A stretch of 64,000 nt of DNA from Adiantum capillus-veneris (Eukaryota > Streptophyta > Polypodiopsida > Polypodiales > Pteridaceae), in NCBI GenBank assembly GCA_014529385.2, contig CM043943.1, forward strand, positions 101,307,855-101,371,854. Reading direction: 5' to 3'. A program made the position numbers and the translations under genes. This document shows, piece after piece, positions 22,076-34,479 of the stretch. The notes under the pieces were generated by a model. The model saw only the letters and a list, made by a program, of their open reading frames with translations, did no database searches and was not told the DNA's origin. Numbering within the stretch: the first letter of the stretch is position 1; every line of letters starts with the position of its first letter.

Positions 22076-24041
22076 GCTTCATCAATAACCTGTTGTCGTT
22101 TAATCTTCCTTTGTTTGGATGCATGCATTATTTCTAGCAATTCATTGGTTAGCGGAAAATTATATTTCTTTAAACGACATGCACTAATCCAATTAGCCAT
22201 TGTTTCACCATCTAGGGTGGACAATTTTTATTGCTCCACTTGGAGATACATCTTCAATGATAAACGGTCCGTTTCCCTTTTTCTTAAAATTGGGAATGTG
22301 TTGTTTAAGGGAATATACTAAAACTAAGTCCCCTTTCTTGAAGATTTTTGTGATTAAGTGAGAATCAAAAAATTGTTTTTGTTTCTGCTTTTATGCGTAT
22401 ATGTGAGCTACAACAGTTAGCATTTGCTCATCTAGCTTTTCTAAGTCTTCAAGTCTTTCTGAAAATTCATGTCCAGTCCTTTCAAGATTCTGTGCTACCC
22501 TATGTCGGCAATAGAAATTCTATTAGAAGTATGGCATCAAGACCATAAACAAGGTTAAAGGGTGTAGCATTTAAAGTTGTTTTGAATGAAACTCGATAAG
22601 CCCATAGAGCAACATGGAGATTCATTTCCCAGTCTGTCCTTCCTAAACTAACCACTTTAGTCAGCACCGAGATAATAATTTTTTTCGTATGCTCAGCTTG
22701 TCGGTTTGCTTGTGGATGATAGGGAGCTGATTTGTTATGGATGACCATAAACTCATTAAGCAAATACTCAATTACCTCATTGAGAAAATGAGTTTCCCGA
22801 TCACTAATAATTTCTATTTGTAGTCCATATCTCGTGAATATATACTCATATAAGAATGCAGTAGTGGTTCTGGCATCATTCTTTTAAGTTGCTTTAGCCT
22901 CGGCCCACTTGGTCAAATAGTACGTAGCTACAATGATATATTGAGCTTGGGTTCTATAAGCAGGTGGTTGTATTGGTCCAACAAAATCTATACCCCATTT
23001 TGCAAAAGCTCTAGCCCCCATCATTGGTTTTAAGGGCATGCTATCTACATGTATTGGCATTTTTGCTCGTTGATAAGCATCACACCCTCGAACATATTCT
23101 TTGTCATCTGCAAAAACTATTGGCCACTATATGCATGGCATCAAGATTTCTCTTGCGATTGTCTCACTAGAAAAGTGACTTCCAGCTAATCCAACATGTG
23201 CTTGTTCTATAATCGGAATATACTATTCTCATTTTCAAAGAGACGCAAATGTTGATCTTTACCTCTCTGACATAATTAGTTTCCAATAAGAGCATAGTCT
23301 CTTGATTTAGTTTCTATTACTCTTTGACGATGTTTACTCATATTCTCAGAAAATGTTCCGCTTGATAAGTAAGTAGCTAGATAGTTACTCCACTTAGGAG
23401 CATGTGACATTTGAAACAATGTTACATGAGGTATGGGTGTTTGTTTTTGACATTGAGGACAACCCTTTACAAAAGATCTAACATCTCTCCTCATAGTCGG
23501 CCAAAACACTCCAAGTCTCCAGATTTGCTGCATAGTTTGGTCTTCCGCAGAGTGAAGTCCTACTATGGTAACATGTTCTTGACTTAGGTAGTGTTCTTTT
23601 TCTTCAAGATTAATCCATAGGAGCAATATCCCATCTTGATTTCTTTTGTATAGCCTACCAGCTAGTAATTGATACATAGACGATTGCTTGATTAATCTGA
23701 TCATAATAGGAAGTGGTATTTGTGAATCCACTTGAGCTAATGTCATTAATGACACAATGTTTTTCGACCATCTAGGTATCATTTCCACGGATAATAAATA
23801 GGCATCTGGTAGATCATCGTCTACCCCTTTAGGTGATTCTCTTGAAACAATCCTTGACAAATGATCTGATCATTGATGTGTAGTGTCCTTTTTTTACAAC
23901 CACAATGAAATCAAACTCGAGAAGAATGGTGGGTTCTACCATGTTCAATTGTTGGCTAGCATAATAAATAGGAAAGTCAATTTCCCGTCTCCTGGTTGAG
24001 CTAGTATACAACCAATAGCAAAATTGGAAGCATCTACATGT
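22076..24041 (-). pseudogene. pol: gypsy-2 RNase H and integrase
   Basis: RNase H opens with VHVDASNFAIGCILAQPGDG at 24041 and YYASQQLN. The integrase zinc domain is in 23860-23276 (LHSAEDQTMQQIWRLGVFWP ... CPQCQKQ). The catalytic core lies near 22990-22500: GIDFVGPIQPP (first Asp), EIISDRETHF (second Asp), PYHPQANRQAEHTKK (Glu), then LWAYRVSFKTT. The C-terminal part reads FKKGDLVLVYSLKQH and GPFIIEDVSPSG, then TLDGETMANWISACRLKKY, the tail typical of Tat/Athila-like elements. It ends near 22080. Several stops interrupt it. Confidence 0.88.
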
Positions 24042-24045
24042 ACGT

Positions 24046-24555
24046 TGTCGTGCTGTGGCACGTATATAGTGGGAACGGACATTAAACAATTTATCTTGTG
24101 ACTTTTTGATGCATAAGTATACTTCATATAATACTCATATGCATAAATAAAAGCTTTATACCATACCTTAGTATTACCTTTGAAGTAATATAAATGTACA
24201 TTACTATTAGAAAGTACCGCAAGAGAAGTATCAATGATTGTACCTCTTTGTGTCTGGGGGAAAAGCATTTGTATATTTCTTCTAATATCTGAGCTATACC
24301 CTACCATATATAAATTATTTTCTTCTTTTCAAATTTATTTAATAATATAACCCTTCAATAATGCATACCTTCTTAGATGCATACAAGAGGGAAGGGCCTA
24401 CTACAAGACTTTATGAAAAGGAAGATCCAAAGCTTCTTGGACCATCCCAATTTGAAAATCCCGACCTAAGGGCGTGGAGAAAAGGCCAAAACCAAGTCAA
24501 GCTCTTTTAGTAGGCAAATTTTTCCTTTTGAAGCATGTCAATCCGAGTTGCAGGT
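24046..24555 (+). repeat. Truncated 5' LTR of the nested element
   Basis: It matches the first 512 bp of the 3' LTR and breaks off at CAGGT, where the sequence continues as RNase H coding DNA (GKDNTVADMLSRA). The deletion therefore joined LTR position 510 to the middle of pol. Confidence 0.8.
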
Positions 24556-26112
24556 AAAGACAATACAGTGGCAGATATGCTATCAAGGGCAAGGTATGAA
24601 GATGAGTCACAGATGATTGATGAGGGAGATGATGTGGGCACTAAGTTCTATTCCATCTCTCATGTCAAAGGTAACTATGTCTGCATGACTAATACACTTG
24701 AATTCTTCTTGAAAGATCTTTATGAAGGTGATTGGCTTCTTATTGGAAGCTATTTGAGTACTATAGCAAAACACGATGATTGGTCTGAACAAGAATTCAG
24801 GAGGATACGTAGGAAAGCATATGGGTACTTTTTGAGGGATGGTTACTTGTGGAAGCATCCTAAACAAAAGGGTGCTACACCACAATGGGTTATATGTAAA
24901 AAAGAGACTCAAGTAAAGATCATGCAAGAGTTTCATGAGAGTCTATGGGCTGGACACAGGGGTGTGTGGGAAACCTTCTCCAAGTTGAAAGAAAAATACT
25001 AGTGGAAGGGTATGTCTAAAGATGTATATCAATTTGTAGAGTCATGTATAACTTGTCAAATGTATTCAAATGTCCGACATCGTGATGGATTGCACCCTAC
25101 ATATCCACTATCCATGCACTATAAATGGGTTGTGGATCTAGTCACAATGCCTTTAGGACTCTCGCAGATGAGATACTTGGTTCTCGCATGAGAGGACCTA
25201 ACTAATCAGGTTGAAGGAAGAGCATTAAGAGCTAAAACCATAGAAGCTGTGTGCAAATTCCTTTTTGATGAGGTGATTTGCCGTTATGGTTGTGTGGGAA
25301 AAATCACTGCAGATAGAGGTGAACTGGATGCTGAAGAAGCAAGGGAGTTCTTTTCTAGATTAGGAATTAAGCTTTCTCTTACTACAGCTTACAACCCTGA
25401 AGGCAATGGAAAGAGTGAAAGAGGGCATCCTCCTATCATCAAAGCTTTGGCCAAGCCTTGCGAAGGAAGAGTTGGTGAGTGGCCAAAACTGTTACCATAT
25501 GCTTTATGGGCTGATCGTACAACACATAGCTCAGTAACTGGCTACATGCCTGCGGAGCTAATTTATGGTCAAAAGCCAGTGATGCCGATTGAAGATACAA
25601 TTCCCACGTGGAATGTACTACCTTGGCAAGAGGGGCTTAGTAGGGATGATCTCCTTGCACTGCATATAAGGCAACTCGAGAGAAGACCTGGAGACATTGA
25701 AGCTGCAAAAGAGCGACTCAAAAATGCAAGTTTGAAAAACAAGGACTACTTTGATAAGCGACATCGACTCAGGAGCAAAGCAATTGACAAAGGTGACTGG
25801 GTTTTAGTGTATGATAGTAGCCTTGAGAACCAGCACACAGTCATGCGCAAGTTCTCAAAATGATGGTTTGGACCGTATTTTGTAAAGCATGTGCATGAAA
25901 ATGCTACTTACAACTTGTCTAATCTAGATGGTACAGAAGTAAAGATTCCCATTGCGGAAAAAAGGATTAAAATGTTTAAGAGAAGAGGAGACAATGATCT
26001 AGAAGATTTTGATGAGGAACAAGAGCAAAACATAGGTGAAGATCAAATTGAACATGAAGCTCTAGAATCATCCACTGAAGAAGAAAGCAAGGAAGATGTA
26101 CAAGAGGTATGA
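24540..26112 (+). pseudogene. pol: Nested element RNase H end and integrase
   Basis: It begins with the end of RNase H (VAGKDNTVADMLSRARYEDE). The H2C2 domain follows (FHESLWAGHRG ... CITCQ), with a TAG at about 25000 between its His and Cys parts. The catalytic core runs from about 25120: first Asp in KWVVDLVTMPLGL, second in ITADRGELDAEEA, Glu in GNGKSERGH. It then continues LLPYALWADRTTHSS, MPAELIYGQKP and GDWVLVYDSSLENQH. A TGA at 25861-25863 interrupts the C-terminal part, which continues to a Glu-rich tail ending at 26112. Confidence 0.88.
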
Positions 26113-26154
26113 TCTTACAAAGAGACAATGTGGCACATACCGGAGGATGTGCAA

Positions 26155-26171
26155 GTTTAGAGGGGGTGGAT
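26155..26171 (+). promoter_or_regulatory. Polypurine tract of the nested element
   Basis: AGAGGGGGTGGA precedes GGAT. It would directly abut the 3' LTR start (TGTCGTAC) if the MITE-like insertion at 26172-26430 were removed. It primes plus-strand DNA synthesis. Confidence 0.75.
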
Positions 26172-26430
26172 GGGTGAAAGCATGGAACGGTGGCTCAAAT
26201 AGCTGTGTCCATGGACACCTACTATCAAAAAATTTGGCCTACAATTAGACATGAATTCACATAAAATTTCTATCATGATATATGTCAATGGATAGCTCTT
26301 AAAGAATAAAATGTAGAAGTGCAATCACTTATAAATTTTATTTAGTTTGTATTCTTTTTTCCACAAGATTGTTTTTGTGATATGCTATCTAATAGCTTAA
26401 ATATCATTCCACCTATTCATGCTTTCACCC
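26172..26430. mobile_element. 259-bp MITE-like element at the PPT/3' LTR junction
   Basis: The termini are perfect 13-bp inverted repeats, GGGTGAAAGCATG and CATGCTTTCACCC, flanked by GGAT on each side (26168-26171 and 26431-26434). Skipping it brings the polypurine tract directly against the LTR start, so it inserted after the nested element did. The interior is A/T-rich and non-coding. The superfamily is not determined: a 4-bp duplication does not fit hAT, Mutator or Harbinger. Confidence 0.82.
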
Positions 26431-26433
26431 GGA

Positions 26434-28606
26434 TGTCGTACTATGGCACGTATATAGTGGGAACGGGCATTAAACGATTTATCTTGTGACTTCTGATGCA
26501 TAAGTATACTTCATATAATACTCATATGCATAAATAAAATCTTTCTACCATACCTTAGTATTACCTTTGAAGTAATATAAATGTACATTACTATTAGAAA
26601 GTACTGCAAGAGAAGTATCAATGATTGTGCCTCTTTTTGTCTGGGGGAAAAGCATTTGTATATTTCTTCTAATATCTCATCTATACCCTACCATATATAA
26701 ATTATTTTCTTCTTTTCACATTTATTTAATAATATAACCCTTCAATAATGCATACCTTCTTGGATACATACAAGAGGGAAGGGCCTACTACTACAAGACT
26801 TTATGAAAAGGAAGATCCAAAGCTTCTTGGACCATCCCAATTTGAAAATCCCGACCTAAGGGCGTGGAGAAAAGGCCAAAACCAAGTCAAGCTCTTTTAG
26901 TAGGCCAATTTTTCCTTTTGAAACATGTCAATCCGAGTTACAGGTCAAAAGTTACAGGGAAACCAATGAAAAACCCTCTCAGAACTACACTGCAAGAAGA
27001 GATGGTAAATAAGTGAATCAAGTGAAAAGAGGTAATCTTGGTCTTTTTCCATAAAATAAGATATTTGGATGATAAAAGACATAATCATGTGAATGGGACA
27101 CCTCAAAGATGCCTTGAAGGACAAGACACACAAGTTGGGACCCCCTGCTAGAGCCACACAAAAGATGCCTAGGTGGGGCCCATATACATCATGTACCCAC
27201 ATGGAGCCTCAACGACCAAAAATGATGAATTTCATGATATTTTGAGTCCTAATATACTCCATTTTAAGAAATATCCAAAGAACATTTGATTTGGGCTAAC
27301 TCTTTAGCCTAATCAAGTGATTATGTAAAACATGGCTCCCTCACCTATAAAAAGGGCAACCTTCTGTTCATTGGGGGCAAGTTATGAGTGAGTGAGAATA
27401 GCTCAATTCCATAGTGACACACTCATCTTAGTGCCACACTTTCTCTTGAAGAAAGGTTGAAGTCTTGCCTCATCTTCTCTCTCCATTAAGGTGGTGGCGA
27501 TTGCTCTCATGTAAGATATATGTTTCTAGTTTTATTTTCATTTGCATATCTAGTCCAATACTTGTCTCTAACTCTATCTCTATCTCTCATTATCTATCTT
27601 TAATACGACCACCACACTTAGATATATCTCTAATTCTATCTTACTCCTCCTTCGATCTCTCTTGTTGTGTCCTAATTGTTTCATTGGAAGGTATTCAAGC
27701 AGCAACCTTGTCAATGTAATGGGTACAACCTTCTTGCGGGAAACAATTACGTGCACAAGGTTAGTAACCATATCTTCATCTTCCACAAGCATCTCTCTCT
27801 CTTAAGGTTCTCATTCTCTTCCACAAACTCTAGAATCTCCTTGCTACAGGTACTTCTCTCCCCGCAGTATCCTTATTGCCTAAGGGCAACAATATGGCTT
27901 GGGAGAGAAACTCTCTTCTTCTTCTCCTTTCACTTCTTTCACACCTTTATCTTTGAACATACTAAGTATATCATTGATGAATAACCATAATCCACATAGA
28001 GGTAATTTCTTTCAATTCCATTCAATGCAATCTATTAGGGTCAAATTTGGATTAGTCGAAAGATTCACTTTCAGCAACGCATAGTGTTTCTATTTGATCC
28101 TGAAAGGCTCAACAAAATACTTTTCTCACCAGATCCCATCATACTACCTATTATTGACTATGACTTCTCTTTTGATGTGAATGTGGTTATTTTATTATGA
28201 ATCAAGAGGATTTGTACTCACAACTAATCCCAATCGCTAGAAAAAATATATACATTATAGTAAGCACAAAGCTACAGTTCCAAAGAGCAATCCGCAGCTT
28301 ATTTGGACAACAAAGATTAAATATCATTAACTCATCCATTAACCCTTTTATCCTACCCATGATACGATATGATCGTAATGTGGATGTTTTCATTTTTGTT
28401 TTGTTCTGACTATCTTTCATGAGTTCTCTCCATCACGTGTGTGTTTGTAAGGAAAAGTGAGCGGCTTCTTTGGCTACATTTCTTCTTTAGCTCTAGAAGC
28501 TATGTTATCTACATCTTAGCTCCTTCTCATAACCCTTGAGCTTCCTCACAAACTCTCACAGCAAGAGGCCCAGTGCCTTCGTGGCAAGACCGCCTACTTC
28601 TTGACA
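26434..28606 (+). repeat. 3' LTR of the nested element (2173 bp)
   Basis: It starts TGTCGTACTATGG and ends CTTCTTGACA, next to the target duplication. A TATA-like CTATAAAAAGGGC lies at about 27345-27357, followed by a likely start region rich in short leader-like sequence. The short frames inside it have no recognisable motif. Confidence 0.7.
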
Positions 28607-28610
28607 ACGT

Positions 28611-29909
28611 GCAATACCTTATTCCAATTTGGTGCTTTCAATATTGGAGATAAGGTGAGAGCTTGCTTAAGCTTCATGAAGGATTCTTCACATGCCTCGG
28701 TCCATTCAAAGTGTGTAGTCAAGCTATACATGGGTTTAGCAATTATAGCGTTCATGTAGATGAATCGTCGGTAATATCCACAATGCCCCATGAAGGCTTG
28801 TATCCTCTCGATTTTGTTGGTCTAGCAAATCAGCAATGACATGAATCTTCTCAATATTAGTAGCTATTCCCTTTTAGACACTATATATCCAATAATTTTT
28901 CCTTGTCTACCCATAAATGTGCACTTTTTAGGATTTAAGAAAACCCTATAATGTCCACATTATTTGAATACCTTTTTGAGGTGTTCAAAATGATCAGCCC
29001 GGATTGATGAATGTACGCATAGATCATCCATATATACTTCTAAGAATTTCCTAAGATATTCTTTGAAAGAATGGCTCATCGACCTTTGAAACGTGGCTAG
29101 AGAATTAGTTAACCCAAACGGCATAACCCAATAGGCAAATATACCCCATTCTGTTGCAAAAGCATTTTTATGCTGATCTTTTGGATCAACCAGAAGTTGA
29201 TTGTATCCCAAAAATCTGTCTAAGAATCTGTAAGCTTCTTTCCTGCAACTTGTTCTAAAACATGCTCAGTGATTGGAAGAGGGAAGCTGTCTAATGGTAG
29301 CTGCATTCACCTTTTTGAGATTAACACACACTTGTAATTTTCCATTCTTCTTGGGTACTACCACAATTGGAGACACCCAATCTCTGTGTTCAATTTCATA
29401 AATGAATTGGATTCCTTTATTTTTTCAATCTCTTCTTTTATCTTCCTGGAAAATGTTTCATTATATGTGTATGGACTTTGTCTACTTGGTTTTGCATTAT
29501 CTCTCATGAATATGGTATGTTGACAGATTTCCGGATCAACACCCTTGAGATCCTTGTAAGACCAAGCGAAGATATCTTGATATTCCTTTAACAAGCTCAT
29601 CAAGATCTCTTCTTCTTCTTCTGTTAGGTCATTCGCAATGTAAGCAGGTCTCGTCTCTTCTCTCGGTTCAGCCAAGTCTATCTTTTTAGCATTTTCAGGC
29701 CCTTCGTAAGACTCACCTTGTTTCCGTAGTTCCCTAACAAGTTTTTCGACTATGATTTTTCGATCTTGGAGAGTATACTTTTTGTAATGGGACGGAACAC
29801 TCATTACATCCTTACCATCCTCTTCCATGGTTTCCATTTCGGTTGTGTATATCTCCTTTAGAGTTTTTTTCAACTCTTGATATTTCTTTTTCCGCTCGAC
29901 TCGTGTCAT
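28611..29909 (-). pseudogene. pol: gypsy-2 reverse transcriptase
   Basis: Frame 29909-29358 holds the pre-RT region (LLKEYQDIFAWSYKDLKGVD, HTIFMRDNAKPSRQ). Frame 29211-28960 holds the RT palm (MGYNQLLVDPKDQHKNAF, PFGLTNSLATFQR and the catalytic YMDDLCVHS). Frame 28791-28594 holds the thumb (GHCGYYRRFI, ALTLSPILKAPNW). Reading stops being RT-like at 28610, the exact insertion point of the nested element. Frameshifts separate the fragments. Confidence 0.88.
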
Positions 29910-30115
29910 GAGTGGTTTGTTATCCTGTGGGTTTGCTTGAGTACCCTTCCTTGTTTTTCTTGATGTTTGACATTTTTGAATTTTTGTTTGAAGGATATGT
30001 GTCAGTTATTTTGTCCTTCACACAATCATTTGCATCTTTCTACATCAAGAACTGTGTTCTACTGGAGACAAATGGCATAGTTCATGTTTTCACAATTTTG
30101 GTGTCTCTTTTTTGT

Positions 30116-31857
30116 CTATACCATTTGTCTTCTTGATTTTTGGTTTGGAAAGTCAAAAAACTTTTCCTCCCTTTCTTTTAAGAGTAGTTTAGCTCCCATA
30201 TTCTCTTTTTCTGACCCGAAATCTTTTGAGGTAGCTGAGTGTTCATCTAACTCATCAGTGGAATCGTAATAGAGGTCTGAAAAGACTTGTTGAGCTTTCA
30301 TTAAGTCCTTGGGTTCCTCATCTTCCTCTTCAATGTTGAGGATTGAAATCATTTGGATGGGAATTATGTCGTAGCCATCCTCATTTCAAAATTGAGTAGG
30401 AATGGGCGTATTCCCACATACATCCATGGTCGCTGAAATATGATTCCATTCAAGTGGCTCAAACAAATGCTCTGGAAAGGGTTCAGGTACATAGGCATCG
30501 TCTGTGCAGTCCCTTTCTAGGATACATTCTTCTCGTCTTAAGCTTCCATTTTATGAAGCTCCACACATCCAAATAGGAGTGTCTCTGTTTAACCAGGATG
30601 TAAGCTTGGTTTCAGCCAAAGAGACTGAATTAAACTCTTGTATGGGTGTTTTCAAAAAATCTCTATAAGTGTGATCTTTTAGATTTACTCTGGTTATAGA
30701 TCCCACTTGCTTCAAGTACAGATAATTTTTTTCCCAATCTTGGATAAGTTGTACCTATCGCATGAAAGGTCTTCCCAATATGATTTCATAGTTGAGTTTT
30801 TTCCCAAAGTCTATTATGTCAAAAGTGTGTTGATATTCAACTCCACAAGAATTGACTATCACCTTTTCAAGCAGCCCTAAAGGTCTCTCAATGTGTATGT
30901 CAGCCAATTGCAATTTCATTCACGTTTGTCTAATGGCTGGTGTCCCCAGGATTCCCATACTCCTTTAGTGGCTATGGCTATGCCTACTCCACTATCCAGT
31001 ATTGCCATGGTTTCAATGTCATTGTATTTCACTAGGAGGGTGGTGTTTCCTTCTTCTCCTTCATAATATTCTCCAAGTTTTTTCATGGGAACATATCGAA
31101 TCTCTTTGTTGTCCATTTCATTTTACAAAATTTCCAATTTTTTTGAGACTAACCTCGTTATCCCCACCTTCTCTAGGGTTCTCTGTAGATCATTCCATAA
31201 GTATGGTCCGAGTTTTAACAACTCTCCCAAGGTAAGAGTGCATTGGATGGGTGTAGACATGATTGAATGAATGTTGTCTACTTCTAGGGTCTGTTCATCT
31301 CTTTTTACTTGAGTGGTCTTCCACACTATGGATTCATCTTCGTTATCTCCCAAGTAAGAAGGTAATGTTTTCAAGGTCAATGGCTTCAACATTCCCGAAG
31401 CTTTGGATCCGCAATCCCCATACAAGGATTGTTCATCCATGTTGGCATCAGAAGGTAGGTTATCCAACCAGACTTCCTCTATAGGAGCTGACTTTAGAGT
31501 TAGGCTCCCATCATTGATCTCTCACGTTTTCCAATAAATGTCCTAGCGAGTCTTCCTCTATGAATGTAACCCGTCTAAGGCATCTTCACTGTCTGGCACT
31601 ATAAGCTCTAGTTCTTTTGTTTCAAGGTCGGGGTCTGCCACCACACCGGATTTTTCTTTAGTGTCTCTTACCACAAGCTCTTCAGGTTTTGTGATACTTT
31701 CAAGCTTGGGTTTTTGTTTTTCCAACATTTCTTGTGTGATTCTTACTAAATGTTGATAAGTTTCCAGCTTAGCTGCTTCCATGTTTGGAGAAGGATAGTT
31801 TTTCCATTTGTTTTTCATGTTTTGGCTTGCTTTAAGTCCTACTTGGTAGGCTTCCAA
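30116..31857 (-). pseudogene. gypsy-2 protease and flanking linker
   Basis: Segment 31116-30916 has the aspartic protease motif TMAILDSGVGIAIATKGVW. Upstream, 31467-31123 contains IQCTLTLGELLKLGPYLW, the linker often found just before protease in this lineage. 31857-31558 is a Glu/Lys-rich linker. Downstream, 30352-30116 is an acidic linker between protease and RT. Stops and shifts separate the parts. Confidence 0.7.
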
Positions 31858-32099
31858 GGCGGAATTAATAGGCTAAAAAATTCTATCAACCAAAATGGAT
31901 CCTCCAGATTTCACGGTTGTTTTCTTGAATTCACTTCTAGTTTCTTTCAACTTTTCCTAGAATAGCTTCTTTTCTTTCTCCTCGATTTTAACCCGTTGTT
32001 TTTGTTTTCTCATCTCATATCTTTTTCTTCTGCTTCTTTTGATTCTTTGAGAGGAAATTTCGTATTTTCCGAATCATCAGAGGAGTTGTGTTTCTTTTT

Positions 32100-33747
32100 C
32101 TTGGCCTGGGCTCTAGTGATTACCTTGATTGGAACAATCGGTTAACTCTCCGATGAGCTACTAGGTATCACTTGGACTACGTCTACTATGGTTTTACCCT
32201 TGTTCAAAGGATTTTTAGGAAAATCTTTAGAAAAGTGTCCTCCCTTTTTGCAACATTGTATGCAATAGGCTTTAGCTAGTTTGAGGTTTTTGTCAGGCTC
32301 TGGACATTCATTTTTCTAGTGATCTTTTGCACCACACTTATGATAGTTTCTTGTTCTTGGCTTGATCATGGGTCTTACCATGGGAGGTTTAAAACCTTGA
32401 TTAGCTACATAATACATTGTTGCAAGCTCTGGTGGAGCGTAAGTCATGGTTTCTTCCATTGGTGGTGGATGTGAATTATACAAATCTCCTTCTACCATTA
32501 TTGTAGATGGACTAGGCTCTGCATACGGTGTAATAGTCACTAATGCTTATTCATCTATGACTCCTTCAAAGTACATGTACTTTACAGACACTGTATTATA
32601 TCCTAAATACGGAGGTTATGGTCCCAACACAAGTTGAGGTCTTTCCATACCCATTGGTGGTCTTTGAGCTTAGGCCATATTAGGCTGATATCTGCAAATG
32701 GGTTGTCCTTGTGGTCTCATGGACACGTACTGAACATTCCCATCATACTTTGGTCTGAAGTAGCACTTGTGGGTCTCATGGTTGGTCCACTCACCCTCGA
32801 TTGCACACCATTTTTGCGGCCTAATTGGTTCTTCTTCTTGAAGTATCCCATGTCTTGGTCCCCTCATAGGTGCTTTTTGCATGTTGTTCATCATGTCGCT
32901 CATCCTTTTAAGCATATCTTCTATAATTGAGAGTGGTGCGGCAGCAGCCGTTCCCACTTGTGCTGGTTTAGTGGATGCTGTCTTCTTGCTTTGGTTACCC
33001 TTAGGGACATCTTCTTTGTTGAAAATATCACAATTGTCTCCTAAGTCGATAGCATCTGACACACACTCTTCTAGGGTTGTACGCTTTTTACTATAGAGTA
33101 TAGCATGAAATTCTTTGTTTAGCACTCCCTCTAGAAACAAAGATACAAGTCATTCTTCTACATGTATCTCTAGCACTGAGCATCTGGCAATGTATTGTTT
33201 CATTCGAGTTGCATAATCCCTAACAGACTCACCATGCTTCTATATCAAGCTGTAGGTTTGAGCCACCGTATTATGTTTGATCCCCGTTTTGGACAAGTAG
33301 CTACAAATCTTTGAGCTAATGTGTTCAAGTCCATGATTGACCTTGCTGGAATGTTTTGGAACCATGTCAATGCTTTTCCTTCTAATGTCATTCCAAACCC
33401 CTCGAATTGAGTATGGAAATCGACTATACATTCTGCTCTTAGCACTTGCTTAAAGCTTGCTAAGTGGTCGTATAGATCCCTAGATCCACTGTATTTCTTG
33501 ACCCATTTCTGAAAATCAGCTGGTCTGACGTTTCTGTTTGGTTCAACTCCCGGTCTCCTAGTAGTTAGTCCTGTTTTGAGTCCTTCAAATAGTCGGTTGG
33601 AAATAGTGACTCATGTAGCCTTGGACTGGCCTTAGTGTCACCTAGTTTTCTACGTGATGAGGTGGTTTCTAGTTTCTTTACATTACTCTCAGATGATCTT
33701 TCACGGTGCTCATCTCTTGGAATGGTTTCTGGATCAAGTTTGGACAA
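32100..33747 (-). pseudogene. gag: gypsy-2 gag
   Basis: The N-terminus (ATG 33747, MSKLDPETIPRDEHRERSSE) is charged. The gag core follows: DFHTQFEGFGMTLEGKALTW (33445-33245) and FLEGVLNKEFHAILYSKKRT (33140-32670). The last part has two damaged zinc knuckles (KCGAKDH ... NEC near 32320 and CIQCCKKGGH near 32240). Several stops are present. The core pattern is the retrotransposon_gag domain. Confidence 0.75.
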
Positions 33748-33750
33748 TTT

Positions 33751-34470
33751 TTGGTCAAATGGTCATCAATTATCCGTCTGTAGAGACTAACTTCGCAAAT
33801 TTGGTCACAATTTTCAATCTAGTGATCCAAATCTTGCCAAATTTGGTTTGTGGGCTTATTACAACATGGTAAAACTAGTGGTATACAGGCTTGGTCAAAA
33901 AAGTTGAAAAATGGGGCAGATGTAAATAATCGCGGTTATTACAACTGACAAATTTTTGTATCTTTTTTTTGTCAAGTGAGCATATACACATGTTTATCAC
34001 ATCAATATAAGCTTATGAATCAAATTTCAACAAGTTTGGACAAAGTTTTCACAAATTACACTCAAGATTCAAAAAGTCATGACAAACTTTATTTTTGAGC
34101 CAATTTTTTATCAGTTTGGTGATCCAAATCTCTTGGGCCTTTACAAAAGTTATTTGTACACATGCAATGAGTCAATGGTATGAACCTTGGTCAATTTAGA
34201 GCAGAAAGTTAATAATCGCAATTACTAACTTCAGGCTTGAAATGAACACTTTTTTGCAATTTTTTCAAAGACAATCTTTATATGAGCTATGCTCTCACTT
34301 CCATCAACACTAGTTCTTAAACAATGAAAAGGAGGAAGAGCTTGATCCCTTGTTGTGCACACCAACTATGCCCACTTACAAGATAAATTCTAAAGAGTAT
34401 CTACTAAAACATGATATACAAAATCTCTATAAGAGAGGACAATTGTCTTGCTATTTTGGTAGAGTGAGCA
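33751..34470. repeat. Spacer or gypsy-2 leader with an imperfect tandem duplication
   Basis: GTGATCCAAATC (33822 and 34119) and AATAATCGC (33925 and 34211) recur in the same order about 290 bp apart, with similar intervening words (GGTCAA, GGTAT). Two degenerate copies of a roughly 290-bp unit are implied. AATAATCGC occurs again near 54180 in the tRNA-Asp type LTR. No primer-binding site was identified, so I cannot place a gypsy-2 LTR here. Confidence 0.45.
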
Positions 34471-34479
34471 GAGCATGGT

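Larger units (their letters stand above)
24046..28606 (+). mobile_element. Nested LTR retroelement, internally deleted, inserted in gypsy-2
   Basis: The ends are TGTCGTGCTG (24046) and TTCTTGACA (28606), flanked on both sides by ACGT (24042-24045 and 28607-28610), a 4-bp target duplication. A 510-bp segment at the left end (24046-24555) is repeated at 26434-26945 with about 4% mismatch by eye. I read these as the 5' LTR, truncated, and the start of a 2173-bp 3' LTR (26434-28606). Between them only the RNase H end and integrase of a plus-strand gypsy remain. Gag, protease and RT are deleted. Confidence 0.82.
22076..33750 (-). mobile_element. Ty3/gypsy LTR retrotransposon (gypsy-2), split by a nested element
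   Basis: Gag (33747-32100), protease (31116-30916), RT (29909-28611), then after a 4.56-kb nested insertion RNase H and integrase (24041-22076), all on the minus strand. The two halves join at the RT/RNase H boundary: RT stops at NWNKVLHV and RNase H resumes at VHVDASNFAIG, with ACGT on both sides of the insertion. About 7.1 kb of its own sequence remains. LTRs were not recognised. All frames have stops. Confidence 0.85.

Noticed and set aside
23945-24307. Apparent continuous RT-RNase H frame across 24046
   Set aside because: The part right of 24046 belongs to the LTR of the nested element. Continuity of the frame across the junction is chance.
26172-26430. Reading this segment as the 3' LTR (TGAAAGC ... 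GCTTTCA)
   Set aside because: The GGAT duplication and the restored polypurine tract/LTR junction fit a separate insertion better, and 26434 matches the 5' LTR start.
24046-26945. Segmental tandem duplication of 510 bp
   Set aside because: The left copy starts exactly at the element terminus beside the target duplication, so truncated 5' LTR versus 3' LTR explains it.
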